This document shows positions 1 through 13,500 of a DNA stretch of 64,000 nt, one piece after another. Source of the stretch: Polydactylus sextarius (Eukaryota > Chordata > Actinopteri > Polynemidae); the NCBI GenBank assembly GCA_016801845.1, contig CM028919.1, positions 2,907,001 through 2,971,000 of the forward strand. The letters run 5' to 3'. Position 1 is the first letter of the stretch, and every line of letters starts with the position of its first letter. A program made the translations under genes and the position numbers. The notes beneath the pieces were generated by a model. That model saw only the letters and a program-made list of their open reading frames with translations. It was not told where the DNA came from and did not search any database.

Positions 1-230
1 GTTAGCACATCCAGATGTGTTGTGTGACAGGGGTCTCGACATCAGCAGTGCAGCCCAGAATCATTAGAACATCATCATTTTATGTGTGCTTAAATTGTTT
101 GTACAAATTTCCTGTATTTTCATATTATATCTGCATAAAGAAAATGAATAAATATAAATAAATATGTATGGTCTTTAAAGCAATGCTAAAACAAAACATG
201 TGGGGGTGCCCTTTTACACAGTACTGTGTT

Positions 231-278
<48 letters not shown>

Positions 279-297
279 TACATATATACATATATAT
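231..297. repeat. CA/TA compound microsatellite
   Basis: A short TA stretch is followed by about 17 CA units, then ACAT/TA units. It creates a spurious histidine/threonine-rich open frame. Confidence 0.95.
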
Positions 298-3200
298 TAC
301 TGCTGCTTTAAAGATCAAAAGCAACAAAATAATCCTGAAAAAGCGGTATCAAAAGAAGACTGTGTTAACATCTATTATGTAATTTATCTGTGATGATTAT
401 GTCTGAAGATGCAGCAGATTTCACACTAACAGTGACATTGTTGAACTTTAAGGTTGCTAAGAAAACTCAAGCTATTTTAAACCTTGCATATTGTTGGAAT
501 GAAGCCATTCCCCTCCGTAAACGAGACAAAGGCAGCAGCTCTGAATACTTCTACTCAGGTGGTTTGTCTCTGCAGGACTTGAATATTTCTTGAAAAACAA
601 AACAAAGTTGCAGAAAAGCTCTCTTGGAACTTTCTGACAAACTATTTTAAAGTTAACTTTCAATCCACTGCAGCATTTAAACGAACCCATTGCCCTGGGT
701 TTTGGTTTAAAAAGCGCATTTGAAAGACAGCAGAAATGCTTACAAATATTTCCATAATTGCACAAAGTCACAGTTTGAATTTTGACAGGCAAAATGTCAA
801 ATGATGGTTTCCTCAGCATCTGTTTGCGCTGCTGAACTGCTGAGGCATGGCTGTTTGAAATTCCAGTCTTTCACAGCAACTTCATCCCTCTTTATATTAT
901 CATACATTTCTGTTTTTTAACATAATGTATTCATATGATCATAACTCTGCAACAAACTGTTCCCTTTTCTTGTTGTGGAGTTCATAAGCGTCATAACAGT
1001 CTAATTTCTCAGGAGTTTTCAGCTGAAAGAAGAAGACATAGTGGGGCGGGCAGAGCAAGTGGACAGGGTGACTGCCTAGGTTTGGTTCAGCAATGAATGA
1101 AGAGGACAAACTTAAATTATTCATATGATGACTACCTTTTCATTAATCTCTGAGAACCAGACAGTGCTTCGCCTCAGCAGGAGTTAATAATAGCTCATGT
1201 GAAGAAGTGGAGGATGGAGAGTCAAACTGCCGAAACTCAGAGTAATATCAGTCTTCAGATACTGGATATCTGTTTCACCATGCCAAACACAATCTCTGTG
1301 CATGTATTTGCTCTTTAAAGGCAACAAATTCTCCAAAAAAGTAAACTTTTTGGGTTGTTGCATTTTTTTTTTTTCCGTTGTTCAAACTGGTCTGAAGATA
1401 AAAATGAAAATGTTACATCACTGAATCTCATAGCATTGGCTTCTTCTTCTTCCTGAGTCTCTCCTCTAGACTATCTTTGATCTTTAATACATCACATATG
1501 GAATAACTGTATCATTGGGTTCAGTATCCACTCCACTGTCTGGCCCTGCATTTGTTCCATGACCAAAATAGAAATATCGTTTAAAATATCTTTATTATCA
1601 ATTTGTTGTGTGTATCACAAGATATTTCTGTTTTCTCAGGGAATGCAAATTGTAATTCGTGTCATGGGACTGCATTCCCCTTGAACTTATAGAACTTAAA
1701 AATCCAAATGTATGTGCTTTGATGAAAAAAAAAACAAGCTAAAAGTTTAATGACCACAATGCTTCATTGGTTTGATCCCTTTAACCTCTCCAGTGCCTGG
1801 GAAACCGTATCCTGTGATTATAGAATCAATGTATATAATCAATGTGCATTTGCTTTGCCACATCATTAGGAAAATCCTCTGTCCCAAACCACTGAGGTTC
1901 CTCTTATCATTTGATGTTCAATGTTATTTTGAGGCTGTCCTCCTCTCATTTCTCAACGGCTTTTTGTTCCAGCGTTTTCTGAGCTGTCTCTTGAGGCTGA
2001 CACCCACACTGGCAGAGAACTGATAACAGCTTGAGGATTAACTTCAGACAAATTGTGTGAGTTGGGGGTCCCCATGTCCCTCAGCTAAAGCATGAAGTCA
2101 ATGAAGGACAATGCCTGGTCCCCGAGTGACGGCGTATGTCAAAGAACCAGCTCTGGAGGATGTTGATTATTGTTAGTTTAAGTCTCAATTGGATTCTCTT
2201 AAGCAGAACTATGAAAACTCTATCATACCACTATTAATCCTAAAGAAAGCCATATTTTGCTGCTCAGTGGTGCCCAGTGTAAAGGTCAGGAGCATGAGCT
2301 ACACAGACAGAAAGTAGGAACTCATGTACCACCGATTTAGGATGTTCATACTTAAACTTGTCGTTATTCAATAAAGAATATGTGGGCCAGTAGTATTTTG
2401 TAAAGCATTATGTACAGTTTTGTATGTAGATATACTCTACTCCTTTTACTCCTTCTTGATGTATGTGCAGTGGGTTATAATGGGAAAACTGCTCAATTCT
2501 CTGACTTGGGTCCTTTCACTGCAGGCACACTATATATATTTTTAAATTGTGGTACTTACTTGCCACAGATGTGCAGGAGAAAATAACTATTCTATTTTGC
2601 CACTAGTTCATTTTTGCCTTTTTTCAAAAGCACAGGTTGTTCACTCAATTTTGACCAGATTGAAAAGCACAGCAGGACCATATACAGTATAAATAGAGAG
2701 GTTTCCAGTGCAGAAAGCATCCTATTAAAATGTTTATTTCTGAGACAATACTGAGTAGTGTAAATATAAGTCACCTTCAAGGCATGCTGCTGCTATAAAA
2801 CTCAGCAATAGGCATTCATATCCTGTAATTACACACATGATTACAGCAGCAGTATCTCTCCTTACTTATTTCAGACAGTACTGCTCATGTGTCCTTGTCG
2901 GGTGAGTGACCTTGACGTGCACAGATCACAGAGGTGTTCAGCTCTGAGAACAATGACAATGTTATTTTTTTTTTTTTCTTGCAGTTTTACTTGCATTTTA
3001 AGACAAAACAAGCAGAAAAAAATAAGGCTAACTTTTAAAATGGTGTTACTGGCAAACTGCAAATGTCCCCTCCTTCATTGTTCACTGTTCTAAAGAAAAC
3101 TCACACGCAGTAATCTAGAACACTTACTGGGTATGTAATGGGTGTAGAGTTAACAATGCCATGGTGCCATTAGTCAGCCAGACTGATGCAATTTCAAAAA

Positions 3201-6200
3201 TATCAGATGGCCTCTCCATCCATCAGCCATTATAACAGTCTCAGTCACTGCTGACCCACCATCTTTTCTCCACTTCTGTCTTTTTTATTTTTTCAGTACT
3301 CAAGAGTCAGAAAACATGGAACAGAGAAAGAATTTCTCCTCCACATTTTAACCTATAAAGAAACTGGCAGGGTAAATAAAGAAGAAAAAGAAAAATCTGT
3401 ATTTTGTCTCTCAGTTGTTGCTACAGATGGCAGACTTGCATAGTGTTAACCTAAGCTCTGCCTTGTACACCTGAATCTTTTATGTGCCAAATTTCCCAAA
3501 ATCTTACATAAAATTAATTTCTCATTTAAGCGACTGACAATATTTTAGTGAGTAAATTGAGCACATCAATTCAGGTTTGCTGGGCTTGAACTAACTGATA
3601 TGTTTATCCATTCTTGCCATCTGCAAGCGTATGAACTGAAGAGAGAGAAATGAAATTGATTGAATTTAACTTGAGAGGCTTGCTAGAAACACTCAACTAA
3701 ATCAGGCTGGTGTGAGCTAGTACCAGTGCACACATGTTTTTTAATATGACTATGAGTCTTCATTATTGTTTGCTTCATTATTATGTCTATCAAATAATCT
3801 AAGCATGTGCTACGCGCATTTAAACTATAAAGCTGCAGTGTTTCAATCAGCAGGATGCCCAGCTCCCTTCACCATATATGCAAAAAATGTGGAGGCTCCA
3901 TGCATTCCAAATGGCATGACAAATGCTGATGACTAATGGATAAATAGCCTCACAGACCTGCACCACCTGCTTACTGAGTGAGGCTCATTGATGCCAACAC
4001 CACAATGAGTTCCTGCTCGAGGGCAGAAATGATTTTAACTGGCAGCCTGAAGCGAGTCAGTGGAAATCAACCTGTAGAAGATGAATGTCGAGGGTAATTT
4101 TCAGCGCAACGCTGCCAAGAAACAAATCCAAAAAATGTAAAGTTACCTGTAGTAAAAAAGAAAAAGACGTGACACTTTTTTTTAAATTTTAATTTTCTGT
4201 TTATCAGTCACTGTTTCCGGACGTCTCCAGGTGGTTCCTATTGATCAGGATTGCTCGTCTCTAATAAATATTCTTCATATTAATATCTAGATACGTGTCA
4301 CGAGAGGGTTGTTGATTGTGGTGATAAACAATAGTGACTGTGTATAAAGACTGACAACAAAAAGCAAATTTCTCTCAGGAGTTGGTAGAGAGAAAAATGC
4401 AGCTAAAAGCAGAGAGATAATGTGACTGAAATTAATCAGGTGCACACTAACATCACATTAGGATTTAAGTATCTCTGTCACTGCATAATACATGACGACT
4501 CAACGAGTGCACATGTTCATAAACATAACATAAAATATGTGAAAATGATGCACGATACATTGCAAGAGCAAAATGGATGAGCAATTTTAACTTGAAGTAT
4601 GAGATGATACAGTGCTCAGGAAATAAACAACTCCAGAGATTAGCTGTTTACAGCGTGACACTTGGCGTTAGCCATATGCAAATTCATGTTCTTTCTATTT
4701 CAAATAGTAAATCACGCCCCCACACAGAGAATACTGCTGGACAAGAGTGGGAAGTGAGCCTATCATTGGAGGAATCTCTTTCACAATCGGCGCTGGCTTT
4801 AAATACCTCTGTTTAATTGCTGTGTCATGACAGGATAATTACCACTGTCATTCCAACCATTCAAGGGGGACTAACAGGCCTGCAGACTGCCTAACACTTT
4901 TTGCCTGTTGGCATGGTTCTGTGGCGAATTTGCGGTTGCTTTTTTGGCAGCAAAATGATGGTGGAATAAAACGAACGTTAGGATACAGGTGGCATTTAAA
5001 GAAGACTGGGTGAACATGCAAAGAGGCGGCGTTGTGTCGCTTCAAAGCTCCAGCTTTGGTTGACACTTGCTCATTTGTGCTAATGTACTCCTCACACCTT
5101 GCAAGACCACAGCGGCACCATCCATGTGTCAGATGTATAATGGGTTTAACAAGGTTTAAGTCCAGACTGGATATCATTATATTCAGTCCCTATTATTGCT
5201 CTGCATTTCTAAAATAGGTATTTCACAGCTTTTGTGAGACAGTCGCTTTTTGTAAAATGAACAGTTGCTTGTAGTTAAGCTTCACACAGTCAACTGGAGT
5301 CTTAAATTATGTTGATTCTAATATTTACACTGATGCCGTTGTCATGTGGTTTTGTAAAACAAAAAACAAAAAAAACAACCTATGCACACATTATAAATGC
5401 AGTGTGTAAAACCATGCATTTTAAATGTGATCGCTAAAGCTTTGTGACATTCTGTATTAGCTCAGAGCAACATCAGCTGTCGTGAGCACTGCTTTCACAC
5501 GATTGAGAGAAATACAGAGACAAAACGACACGGGTTTCAAATACACGGCGCTCAGTTTTTTAATGGCGAAAGAGTAGAGAAAAAAAGCGACAGCGAGGTA
5601 GATTGTGCCTGAAGAAGCGCGTTTCACAAGATTCTTGGCTTGCTGTGATTTCATGCTCTTCTGCCTAGCTGAAGCGATGGAGTCCATGGAGCTGGATGCA
5701 TTTCAGGTGCTAAAAAAGAGAGTGGCGAAAGGGAAGAGAAACATTCATGAGCCATCTCTAACAGAAAGGGTTTGGGAATGTGCAGTGCAGCATGGAGGCT
5801 AATTGATAACTATTTTATCAATAACCTTTGTGATCAATAACCTGGGTCCTTACAATTGATCCATTAAGATTTTTTAGCCCCAAAGCAGTGTTGCTGAAAG
5901 ATGAAAGACCAAAGTGAGGTTATGTTGTAACCAAACATAACTATTCTAAAATGATTTGAGCCCTTTAGAGGTGATCTCCCTTTTACTCTGACACTGACAA
6001 ATAAGTCTTCTCAGTCCAGCTGAACTGTAATGTATTGAACAGCAGAACCGTGCAACCAGTCTCGAAGTAAACACTTGGGAGCACATACAGGAAAATATCG
6101 CTTTGCTTCCGATGACAAAAACAAAAAATGCTGCTCCTGCTCCTTCACAAATGAAATAAAAACATAAACAAATGGGAACAGAATTGCTTTGCAACACATT

Positions 6201-7666
6201 TTGACACAACCACATATTGAACAGTTTTAAAGTGCTTAAGTTATATACTGTCAGGTAAGCACATTAAACATGTGGTGACGATGCTAACTGGATTACAATA
6301 TAAAAAATTGCACCCATCCAGAATTTTACAAATGAGAGAGACTGTTGCCAGATCAGATTGGCCTGAAGGAGTATTTTGATCAGACCCATTATCCCCCGGT
6401 AGTTTTTTAGTTACTTTCCATCACAGATGGATTTCAATGTGTCAAGTATAAACAATATGAAACAACATTGTTAAGCTGGTGAGTGACAGCGTTTACAGCT
6501 AAGTCTCTGTTCCTGTTGTCAACATCTTATCTGTCTTTATTGGCTTTATCAGAGGCTGGTGGATGAGGGAATATATCTGAGGAACAATAGCTTAATCACT
6601 TGCAAGATAAGGGCTAGCAGGCAATATGTTAATAATTGTTAATAAGTCAAAACAATCTGGAGGGAGGGAGGGAGATGGCAGAGGGCATGAAAGAGTGTTT
6701 GAACCTGTTAGTTTTGGTTAAATGGAGTTTATGACAGGGACCAGATGGCAGAGACTGCAACATCGCTGCTGACATTTCTCAGACACCATGCCAGGATTAA
6801 TCTCAAATGCAATTTAATGTCAATTGTGGTTCCCAGATTGTGTTTCTGTTCCGACCATCAATCACTAAGCTATCACAGAGAGAGGGAAGGATGAGAGCAT
6901 CTAAGATCTATATTCAATTTTAGAAAGGATGCACGACAACAACATGATCAGCAAGTCCATGAGAGGTTTTCTTGTTGTTAAGAAAGCTCACTATGACTGT
7001 GTCATAAACTTCAGTATATGGTGGTTTTCAGACATGATGCAGCAAACATCATTTGTGTGGAATCTGTCAAACAGGAATTCAATCCAGACAGAAGAACCTA
7101 CTTACTCAACTTTGGAATTTTTTATTTATTTTGCATAAAATTCAGACTTGAATTCAGATCGTGTTTACAATGTCAGTAAAACTGAGGATTATGATCTGTT
7201 TGGGACTTGCACTTTTCCAATGTGCTACATCTTTAATGTTTTTTGAACATATCACCTCTGATGACCCATTTGGTCCATTACCAAGTGCACTGACTGAGTT
7301 ATAATAAAAGTGCCTGGTGTAGAAAATGGCAGAGATGAAGTCAGCAGGGGTGCTGCAAAAAGATATACTTGAACTTTTCAGTCTAAATGAGGTGTGCTGA
7401 TTCGAATACAATACCCCTAATCAGGAAATAGAGACCTTCTGCATATTCAGTGGTTGGTTCGCCTGTTTATAGCTTTGGGAGAGAATTGTTATTCTTCACA
7501 AATATGGCTGGGTTGTAGGTGGATGGAAGCATACAAATGTGAAAAATGATATTCCTGCAGTTGTATTTTCTCTGCTTTGCCATATGTTACTCAGCAGCAG
7601 TTGCAAGCATTTAGGCACGTCTAAATATCATCACAACACTCCTATATTGTATTTATTATAAATCCT

Positions 7667-7668
7667 AC

Positions 7669-7731
<63 letters not shown>

Positions 7732-7736
7732 TATAC
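7667..7736. repeat. TACATA hexamer array
   Basis: About ten near-perfect copies of a 6-bp unit (ATACAT) end in a short TA run. It is a simple repeat with no coding potential. Confidence 0.95.
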
Positions 7737-8037
7737 TGTTAGTTGGTTAATTATATTCATGGTCTGTCACCAAGGTTACTAGAGATTCGCAGGAACATGC
7801 ATAGTGAAATTACAGTCTATTACTCCACAAACAACCTCCTTGTTCCATGTTGGTGAAACTACAGCTATGTTGTTTGAATTGTGCCAGTATCAGTCCAGAG
7901 AAAGCGTGTGTCAGTGAAGCCAGCAGCCTTGTAAAGTTGCAGAAGAGCAGTGTCTAAATGTTAAAGTTGAAGATGTGAACGAAAGGAAGTCACATGTTTC
8001 CTGCAGTGTTAATGAAAGTTATTTTGTCATAAAATAA

Positions 8038-8080
8038 ACTGTGTGTAGTGGCCCTTAGACCAAGGGCCACTACACACAGT
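8038..8080. repeat. perfect 19-bp inverted repeat (hairpin)
   Basis: The left arm ACTGTGTGTAGTGGCCCTT (8038-8056) is perfectly complementary to the right arm at 8062-8080, separated by the 5-nt loop AGACC. It could fold as a 43-nt hairpin in RNA or a cruciform in DNA. No gene surrounds it. Confidence 0.9.
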
Positions 8081-8765
8081 GTATGTTAGCTAGTTCAGAG
8101 ATTGTTGGCTAATGTTGGCTCTCTGAGCTAGCTTGCTCATTAGTCAGCTCACAAGTTAACTGAAGCACTTAATCATTTTAGTTAAAATGATCACATTGAT
8201 TTTAAGCAGTAGATGTATGATTTTTTTGAAGAGAAAGCAGCAGGTTCAGGTGAGAGGGTGGAGTTTTTATGTGTGTACAATGATGCTCTTAATTGATAAA
8301 AAAAAAAAAAAAAGGAATTTATATAGATTGATATAGATTGATTAAGACTTCATTGCCTCATCGTTGTATGAAGCCAAGGCATTTTCGTTGTATCCGCATA
8401 GGTTGCAATCAACTTAACACAGATTTCATGTAGCACATGGATATACTGTACTAAAAGTATAGGATTTTACTGCCACCTAGTGGATTTATTTCACATTGCA
8501 AACAGTATTATCTGAATGACTACATTGCAGTGAGCATCAGAGTAAACCACAACAGTGAAGTGTATAACCTATGTATTGTTACTAGTAGTAGTTTCAGGTT
8601 TCCCATATAACATACATATACCACACTAGATGTTCTAACTTACTGCACTGACATTGAAAATTTAACAACATTTTCCCACAATCCTCTTCTTTCTTACTAT
8701 TTTATAATAATGTTCCAGTTTACAGTAATACATTACTCAGCTTCATTACAGTAAGTGTCTGTCTG

Positions 8766-9430
8766 ATGATGCTGGTGAAATTTAAAGAGCAGATTCCATT
8801 GTTATTTAGCCAAGTGTCGTATATCAATACAAAGGAAAACAACTATACTGAATTTACTCAGGTTGAACATCTTTTTGACATCGTTGCATTCTCTCTGCGT
8901 ACAACACTTGATGCCGTTATTCCTCTGAGAGAGGAAGTAATGAATCAGAGGAGAGTTCCTTGGTTCTGTACAACAAGTCACAGTTTTAGAAGGGAAGTGG
9001 CGTGGCACCAACCAAGAGGAATTTCACTTACCAGGCTGACAGAAGGTCATAGCTCTGTTGAGCCTATTCTTATTCTGACTCTTAGTAGTAAGTTTTGTTT
9101 TACAAATAAAGTTGTTGCTATCAGAGAAAAAAATAGTTACCTTCTTCTCACTTCTGATGCTGATATTTCATCCATTGCAGCAGACTTGAAATCAGCATTA
9201 ACAGCTGATTTTTCTCAGGTCAGTTTTTCTCCTATTGATCTCTGAGTTGACTTCAACCGTTTCTTCATCCAAATTAACAACTTGTCACTTGACCCTGTTC
9301 CAACCAGGTTATTCAAAGAGGTCCTACCTTTTAACCGACACTTCCATTTTAGATCTGATCAATTTATCTTTTTAACAGGTTCTGTTGCTGTCCGTTTCTT
9401 TAGTGCTGTTTGGCTATTAATGCAAACAAT
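8766..9430 (+). mobile_element. decayed LINE (L2/Rex/CR1-like) ORF2 fragment
   Basis: The translated frame reads like the stretch between the endonuclease and reverse transcriptase of fish L2/CR1-group LINEs. It contains TLDAVIPL, then NQRRVPWF about 10 residues later (compare the usual 'LDAVAPLK...APWY' block). Beyond a single in-frame TGA at 9243-9245 the same frame continues with SLDPVPTRLFKEVLP, the hallmark 'LDPIPT-LLKEVLP' block that opens the RT domain. A degraded 'LLTGSVP-F' segment follows at about 9379. The RT catalytic YADD region is absent. It is a dead 5'-and-3'-truncated insertion. The exact LINE clade is not certain. Confidence 0.65.
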
Positions 9431-9600
9431 TATAGCTGTTTTAAGCACAATGACCTATTGGTAACTGTGTAACCTATTTGACCTATTTGTAACTGTAACT
9501 GGATTATTTCTAACCATTCTTGAAATTACCCTTGAGAGGTTTCTGTATAGATTTGTGGATGTGTGTTTTTTTTTTCTTTAATTGATGGAAATCTAATACT

Positions 9601-9640
9601 ATGATAATAATATTATATATATATATATATATAAAATACT
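9601..9640. repeat. TA-rich microsatellite
   Basis: Short (AT)n run inside AT-rich intergenic DNA between the LINE fragment and the mocs1 promoter. Confidence 0.8.
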
Positions 9641-10410
9641 ATTCAGTGTAGTATTGTTTGCAAATACTAAAGTTTGAGAACAATGTGTGTGAAAGTAATT
9701 TCAATCCAAAGGTCCATTTACTAACTTATTTAGAGATCTAAATGATTCTCACAGTCTTTATGAAGGAATAGAGCTCACTTAAATGTGATTGCATGACCTT
9801 TTGTCACACGATAAGTAGTAGTATAAGGTTGGGGTGGTAAATTGGATTAAGAACTAATGACATCAGTGTCCTAGAAAAAGGCCCCAAAGTCCCCAAATGT
9901 TTTTTTTTTTAATTTGTTGTAATTAGTAATGTAAACTGAAACGGAAAGGTTGTTGTTTTCACTGAACATGTGTGAAAATGTATTACTACGAAAAGTGTCA
10001 ATAAAGTACTTGTCTCTTCTTTTCCTGGTAATGATTCTTATAAAAAAGTGTGCTTTTTGTAGAGCTAACACAAACAGTCTGTACAGGTCAGCAGTGGTCC
10101 TGGACCACTGTACCGATCACTCACTCTTGCAAACAATTTGACTGCACCGAAATCAGTGCTAGTGAGCACAACACTACTTGTGCAACCGCACGAGAGAAAT
10201 TCCAATGCTGTGCAAGATTGGAAAATTGAATGGACAAATCTGTCAGCGATCCAGTTGTTACAGTTATTATGAGTTATGAGTTATTGAAAGGCAATTTAAT
10301 TAATAAAAATTAAAAATTTAACACGGAAGGGTACACTTAAATAGTCATAAATAGGTATTCTTTGTCAAAATTAGGTTCTGAAAAGTATTTTTTGTGTTTC
10401 TAGCATTTGA

Positions 10411-10430
10411 ACTACATTACCCAGAATGCA
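10411..10430 (+). promoter_or_regulatory. ZNF143/STAF-type site, mocs1 promoter
   Basis: ACTACATTACCCAGAATGCA matches the ZNF143 (SBS) consensus ACTACAATTCCCAGAATGC closely. It lies 140 bp upstream of the mocs1 start codon. The element is typical of TATA-less housekeeping promoters. The match is seen directly; use by the gene is inferred. Confidence 0.7.
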
Positions 10431-10447
10431 CCAACACTTAAATATCT

Positions 10448-10482
10448 TGACGTGATTGGCTGACGTAGTCCGCCCCCGGTAC
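10448..10482 (+). promoter_or_regulatory. CRE-like, CCAAT and GC-box cluster, mocs1 core promoter
   Basis: Two CRE-like half sites, TGACGTGA (10448-10455) and TGACGTAG (10461-10468), flank an inverted CCAAT box (ATTGG, 10455-10459). A GC-rich box follows at 10471-10478. With the ZNF143-type site just upstream, this looks like the core promoter of mocs1. No TATA box is seen. Confidence 0.5.
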
Positions 10483-10569
10483 ACGCCCCGGCTTCGCTGA
10501 CATGTTTACTGCGGAGCTGCCCACCCAGGAGCACATTGACAGTAGACTTCAGAGCAGTAAACTACCAGC

Positions 10570-13500
10570 ATGGCTGCCAACGGTGGCATTATGTGCCGCT
10601 TTTTTGAAAGACACAACAGTTTATATAATGTCAGGAAACTCTTCGTGCGGCGTGTGAATGTGAACATTCAGCGGCCATATTCCAGCGCTACGCACCAGGA
10701 AAATGAAGTTGAACTTGGAGACTCGACTTTAGCTGCTCCCAACTTTGCCGCATCTATGAAAACCAGGTCAAAACAGGTAATACCGAATAATACCGACCCC
10801 ACGACACTGCTTACAGTATATACTTGATGGTGAGGTTTACACAAAGAATATGTAATCACAAGCTAGACTCTGGAGCCGCTAGCTAGCGTTATTTATTGAC
10901 TAAAGACACGTTAGTGGTTGTAGTTTAGCTCTGTCTTTACGGCCCAATAAAGGCTGAAGTCTGTCAGGGAACAAATACTAAAGCAGAAACTAAATGGGCA
11001 AGTATACTTCTGTAGGGCAATAGTCTGCGAGTTTACACACCATATTTTTCCTGCCCTCAAACATTATTCATAACAACAAATAGTGATCAACAAATAATGA
11101 TCTTTCTAGTGTGTTTAAAATTTACTGTTTTACTAAAAACTTTTGCTCAAAACTCAACTTGATTCTAGTATCACGGTCTGTTTCAGGCCTTAATCAACGC
11201 CTGTGTAAATATATTAAAAATTGATCTAATATATCTCATAATAAATCAGAGTAGATATCATAATGTGACATGTGCATTCAGACATTATTGACTTATCTAT
11301 TACTTTACCAGTCAGTTTCCCCACATAGATGTATACTACTTGAATTGCGGTTTGTCAGACAACACAGTCTTTGCACTATGGAGTTCTTTCATCTAGTAGT
11401 GTAAATTAACGAATAACATATCTTCATTTCAATGTGAAGTGTGTCTAACCTGCTGCTGAGTCATGTGTTTGTCCTAGGCTGACATAAGAGCAGCACACTG
11501 TCCACGGTCAAAGATCACAAGACATTTATAGTCATATGGAATTCACTCATTGTGACTGATTTATGGATGGCTTTCAATGTTTTGATACGTTTATGTAGAT
11601 GTAAGTTAGGGTTATCTCCTTATAAAACATGATAACAGAAGAAATTTTGACTGTGATTTGAAAAATCTTTCTCCTCATCTGCTGGTTTGTCAGATCTGTT
11701 TCACAGTGTATTTTCCTCTTCTTTTGTCCCCAGCAGAGGCTAAAAGATGACAACGTACTACCTTTTTCAGCGTTCTTGACCGACAACTTCGGCAGGAGAC
11801 ACAGCTACCTTCGCATCTCTCTGACAGAGAAATGCAACCTGCGTTGTGAGTAGATGTTCTGACTGTGACACATTAATGGTGTTTGCCAGTTGTCTTAGTT
11901 TATGTTCCCTAGTGATTATCTGCTACTTGAAGACACCACATTCAGGAATAATGGCTTCACGGCTGCTGCTGTAGACACCACATGAGTTCAGTGTCACAGG
12001 AACACAGTTTTCCCTTCTTGTGAGAGGTCAGGGTCAGTTGTAGAGATGATTGTATGCGTCAACTGTGTTGTTTATATTGACAAGGTGGTAAGTCATTCTA
12101 AACATCACATTTATGTAGAATAGATTTAAATGTTAAAGAATATCTTTGGCGATGGGCTCAAACTAACATCACAACTATGAATTAAAAGTTGATAAAAGAG
12201 TTTTTATCTATAATCACTCAAATTTGGTCAAATCAATTCATTTAATCATCAGTTTGGTATTTTATATTTGATATTGAACATTAATAATGAAATTATTAAT
12301 GTCTTTTCCCATTGTCAGGTCAGTATTGCATGCCAGAGGAGGGGGTGAAGCTTACACCACGAGGCCAGCTGCTTTCCACCTCAGAGGTACTGACCCTGGC
12401 TCGTCTCTTCGTCCAGGAGGGGGTGGACAAGATCCGCCTCACTGGCGGAGAGCCCCTCATCAGACCTGATGTGGTGGATATTATTGGTAAGGAATGTTGT
12501 AATTTCGGCTAGCGTTAAGGTGTATCAAGGCATGATGTTCTTTGTGACTGTCAGCTTGTCACAATAGTTCAGCATCCCTTATATAGAAACACAAATGCGT
12601 CCACTACTTACTGCACATTATTTTTTCAATTTTTTTTAAACATGTCACATAATTCAGTACGTCCAAGTGGATGTAGCAACTGTCTTTTCAAGGAAATGAT
12701 TCAGCATTTGGTGTCCAAAGCTATCAGTGATTCATGTGAAAGCTAAATGTAGATAATGCTACAGCTTTTCAAAGTGACTTGAGGAGAGTAGACGAAAGAG
12801 GGAGAGAAATGTTTTTTCACGCATACCTTTGGGTTATGACGTGTGTGCAGGGGAAAATGTTCTTTTACACTACAGTGTTGTGTGCTGTATCTAATAATTT
12901 ATAAGCATATCATTGTAATTTTACAGCCTGATTTGTAGATTAACTGTTACATCCTCTTCCACTGAGGATCACTTTCTCAGAACACTACTTGTGTGAGCAA
13001 CATTAAGGTGTGACATGAATCAACTAAGGGGTGTGGTGTGACCGATGCGTAACAGCCATGTAGCAGAGAGAAGACCACAGACTGCCAACAGCCTCATCAA
13101 GATCAGAAATTTTTACAGTCATGTGACCCGTCGTCATTGTGATGTCACATGAGCAGCATTAACTTACGAGAGTGAATCATTTTTATCTAATTAATTTTCT
13201 TTGATTTGAGAACAACTTACCTGATTTCTAAAACTTTTTTTTTTTAACTTTAGGACTGATTAAACTGTGTTTCGAGACATTTGAAAAGAGAATGGTCAAA
13301 ATGTCTGGTTAAGAGCCCTGATATAAACTGTGTAAAGGATCCCCATGTGTTGGATGCACACATCATGCTTTTGTTCTTTCTCTCTTTCTTTTTGGTCTTT
13401 TCCCACATTCCCCTATACAGCAGAACTGAGGAAGCTGGAGGGCCTGAAGACCATTGCAGTAACAACCAACGGCATGAACTTGGCCAGGCTCCTGCCCAAG

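Larger units (their letters stand above)
1..8700. other. gene-poor intergenic DNA
   Basis: I see no convincing coding exon on either strand. Open frames here are short, low-complexity or unlike any protein family I recognise. The stretch holds a CA/TA microsatellite near the left end, a short GGGA run near 6660, a TACATA hexamer array, a perfect hairpin near 8040 and a poly-A run at 8298-8313. The rest is AT-rich single-copy-looking sequence. It may contain distal regulatory DNA or the 3' UTR of a gene lying outside the window, but nothing in the sequence shows that. Confidence 0.6.

Noticed and set aside
1..10400. tRNA or snRNA genes
   Set aside because: No tRNA A/B-box pair with cloverleaf or snRNA-like sequence was recognised by eye; a covariance-model scan would be decisive.
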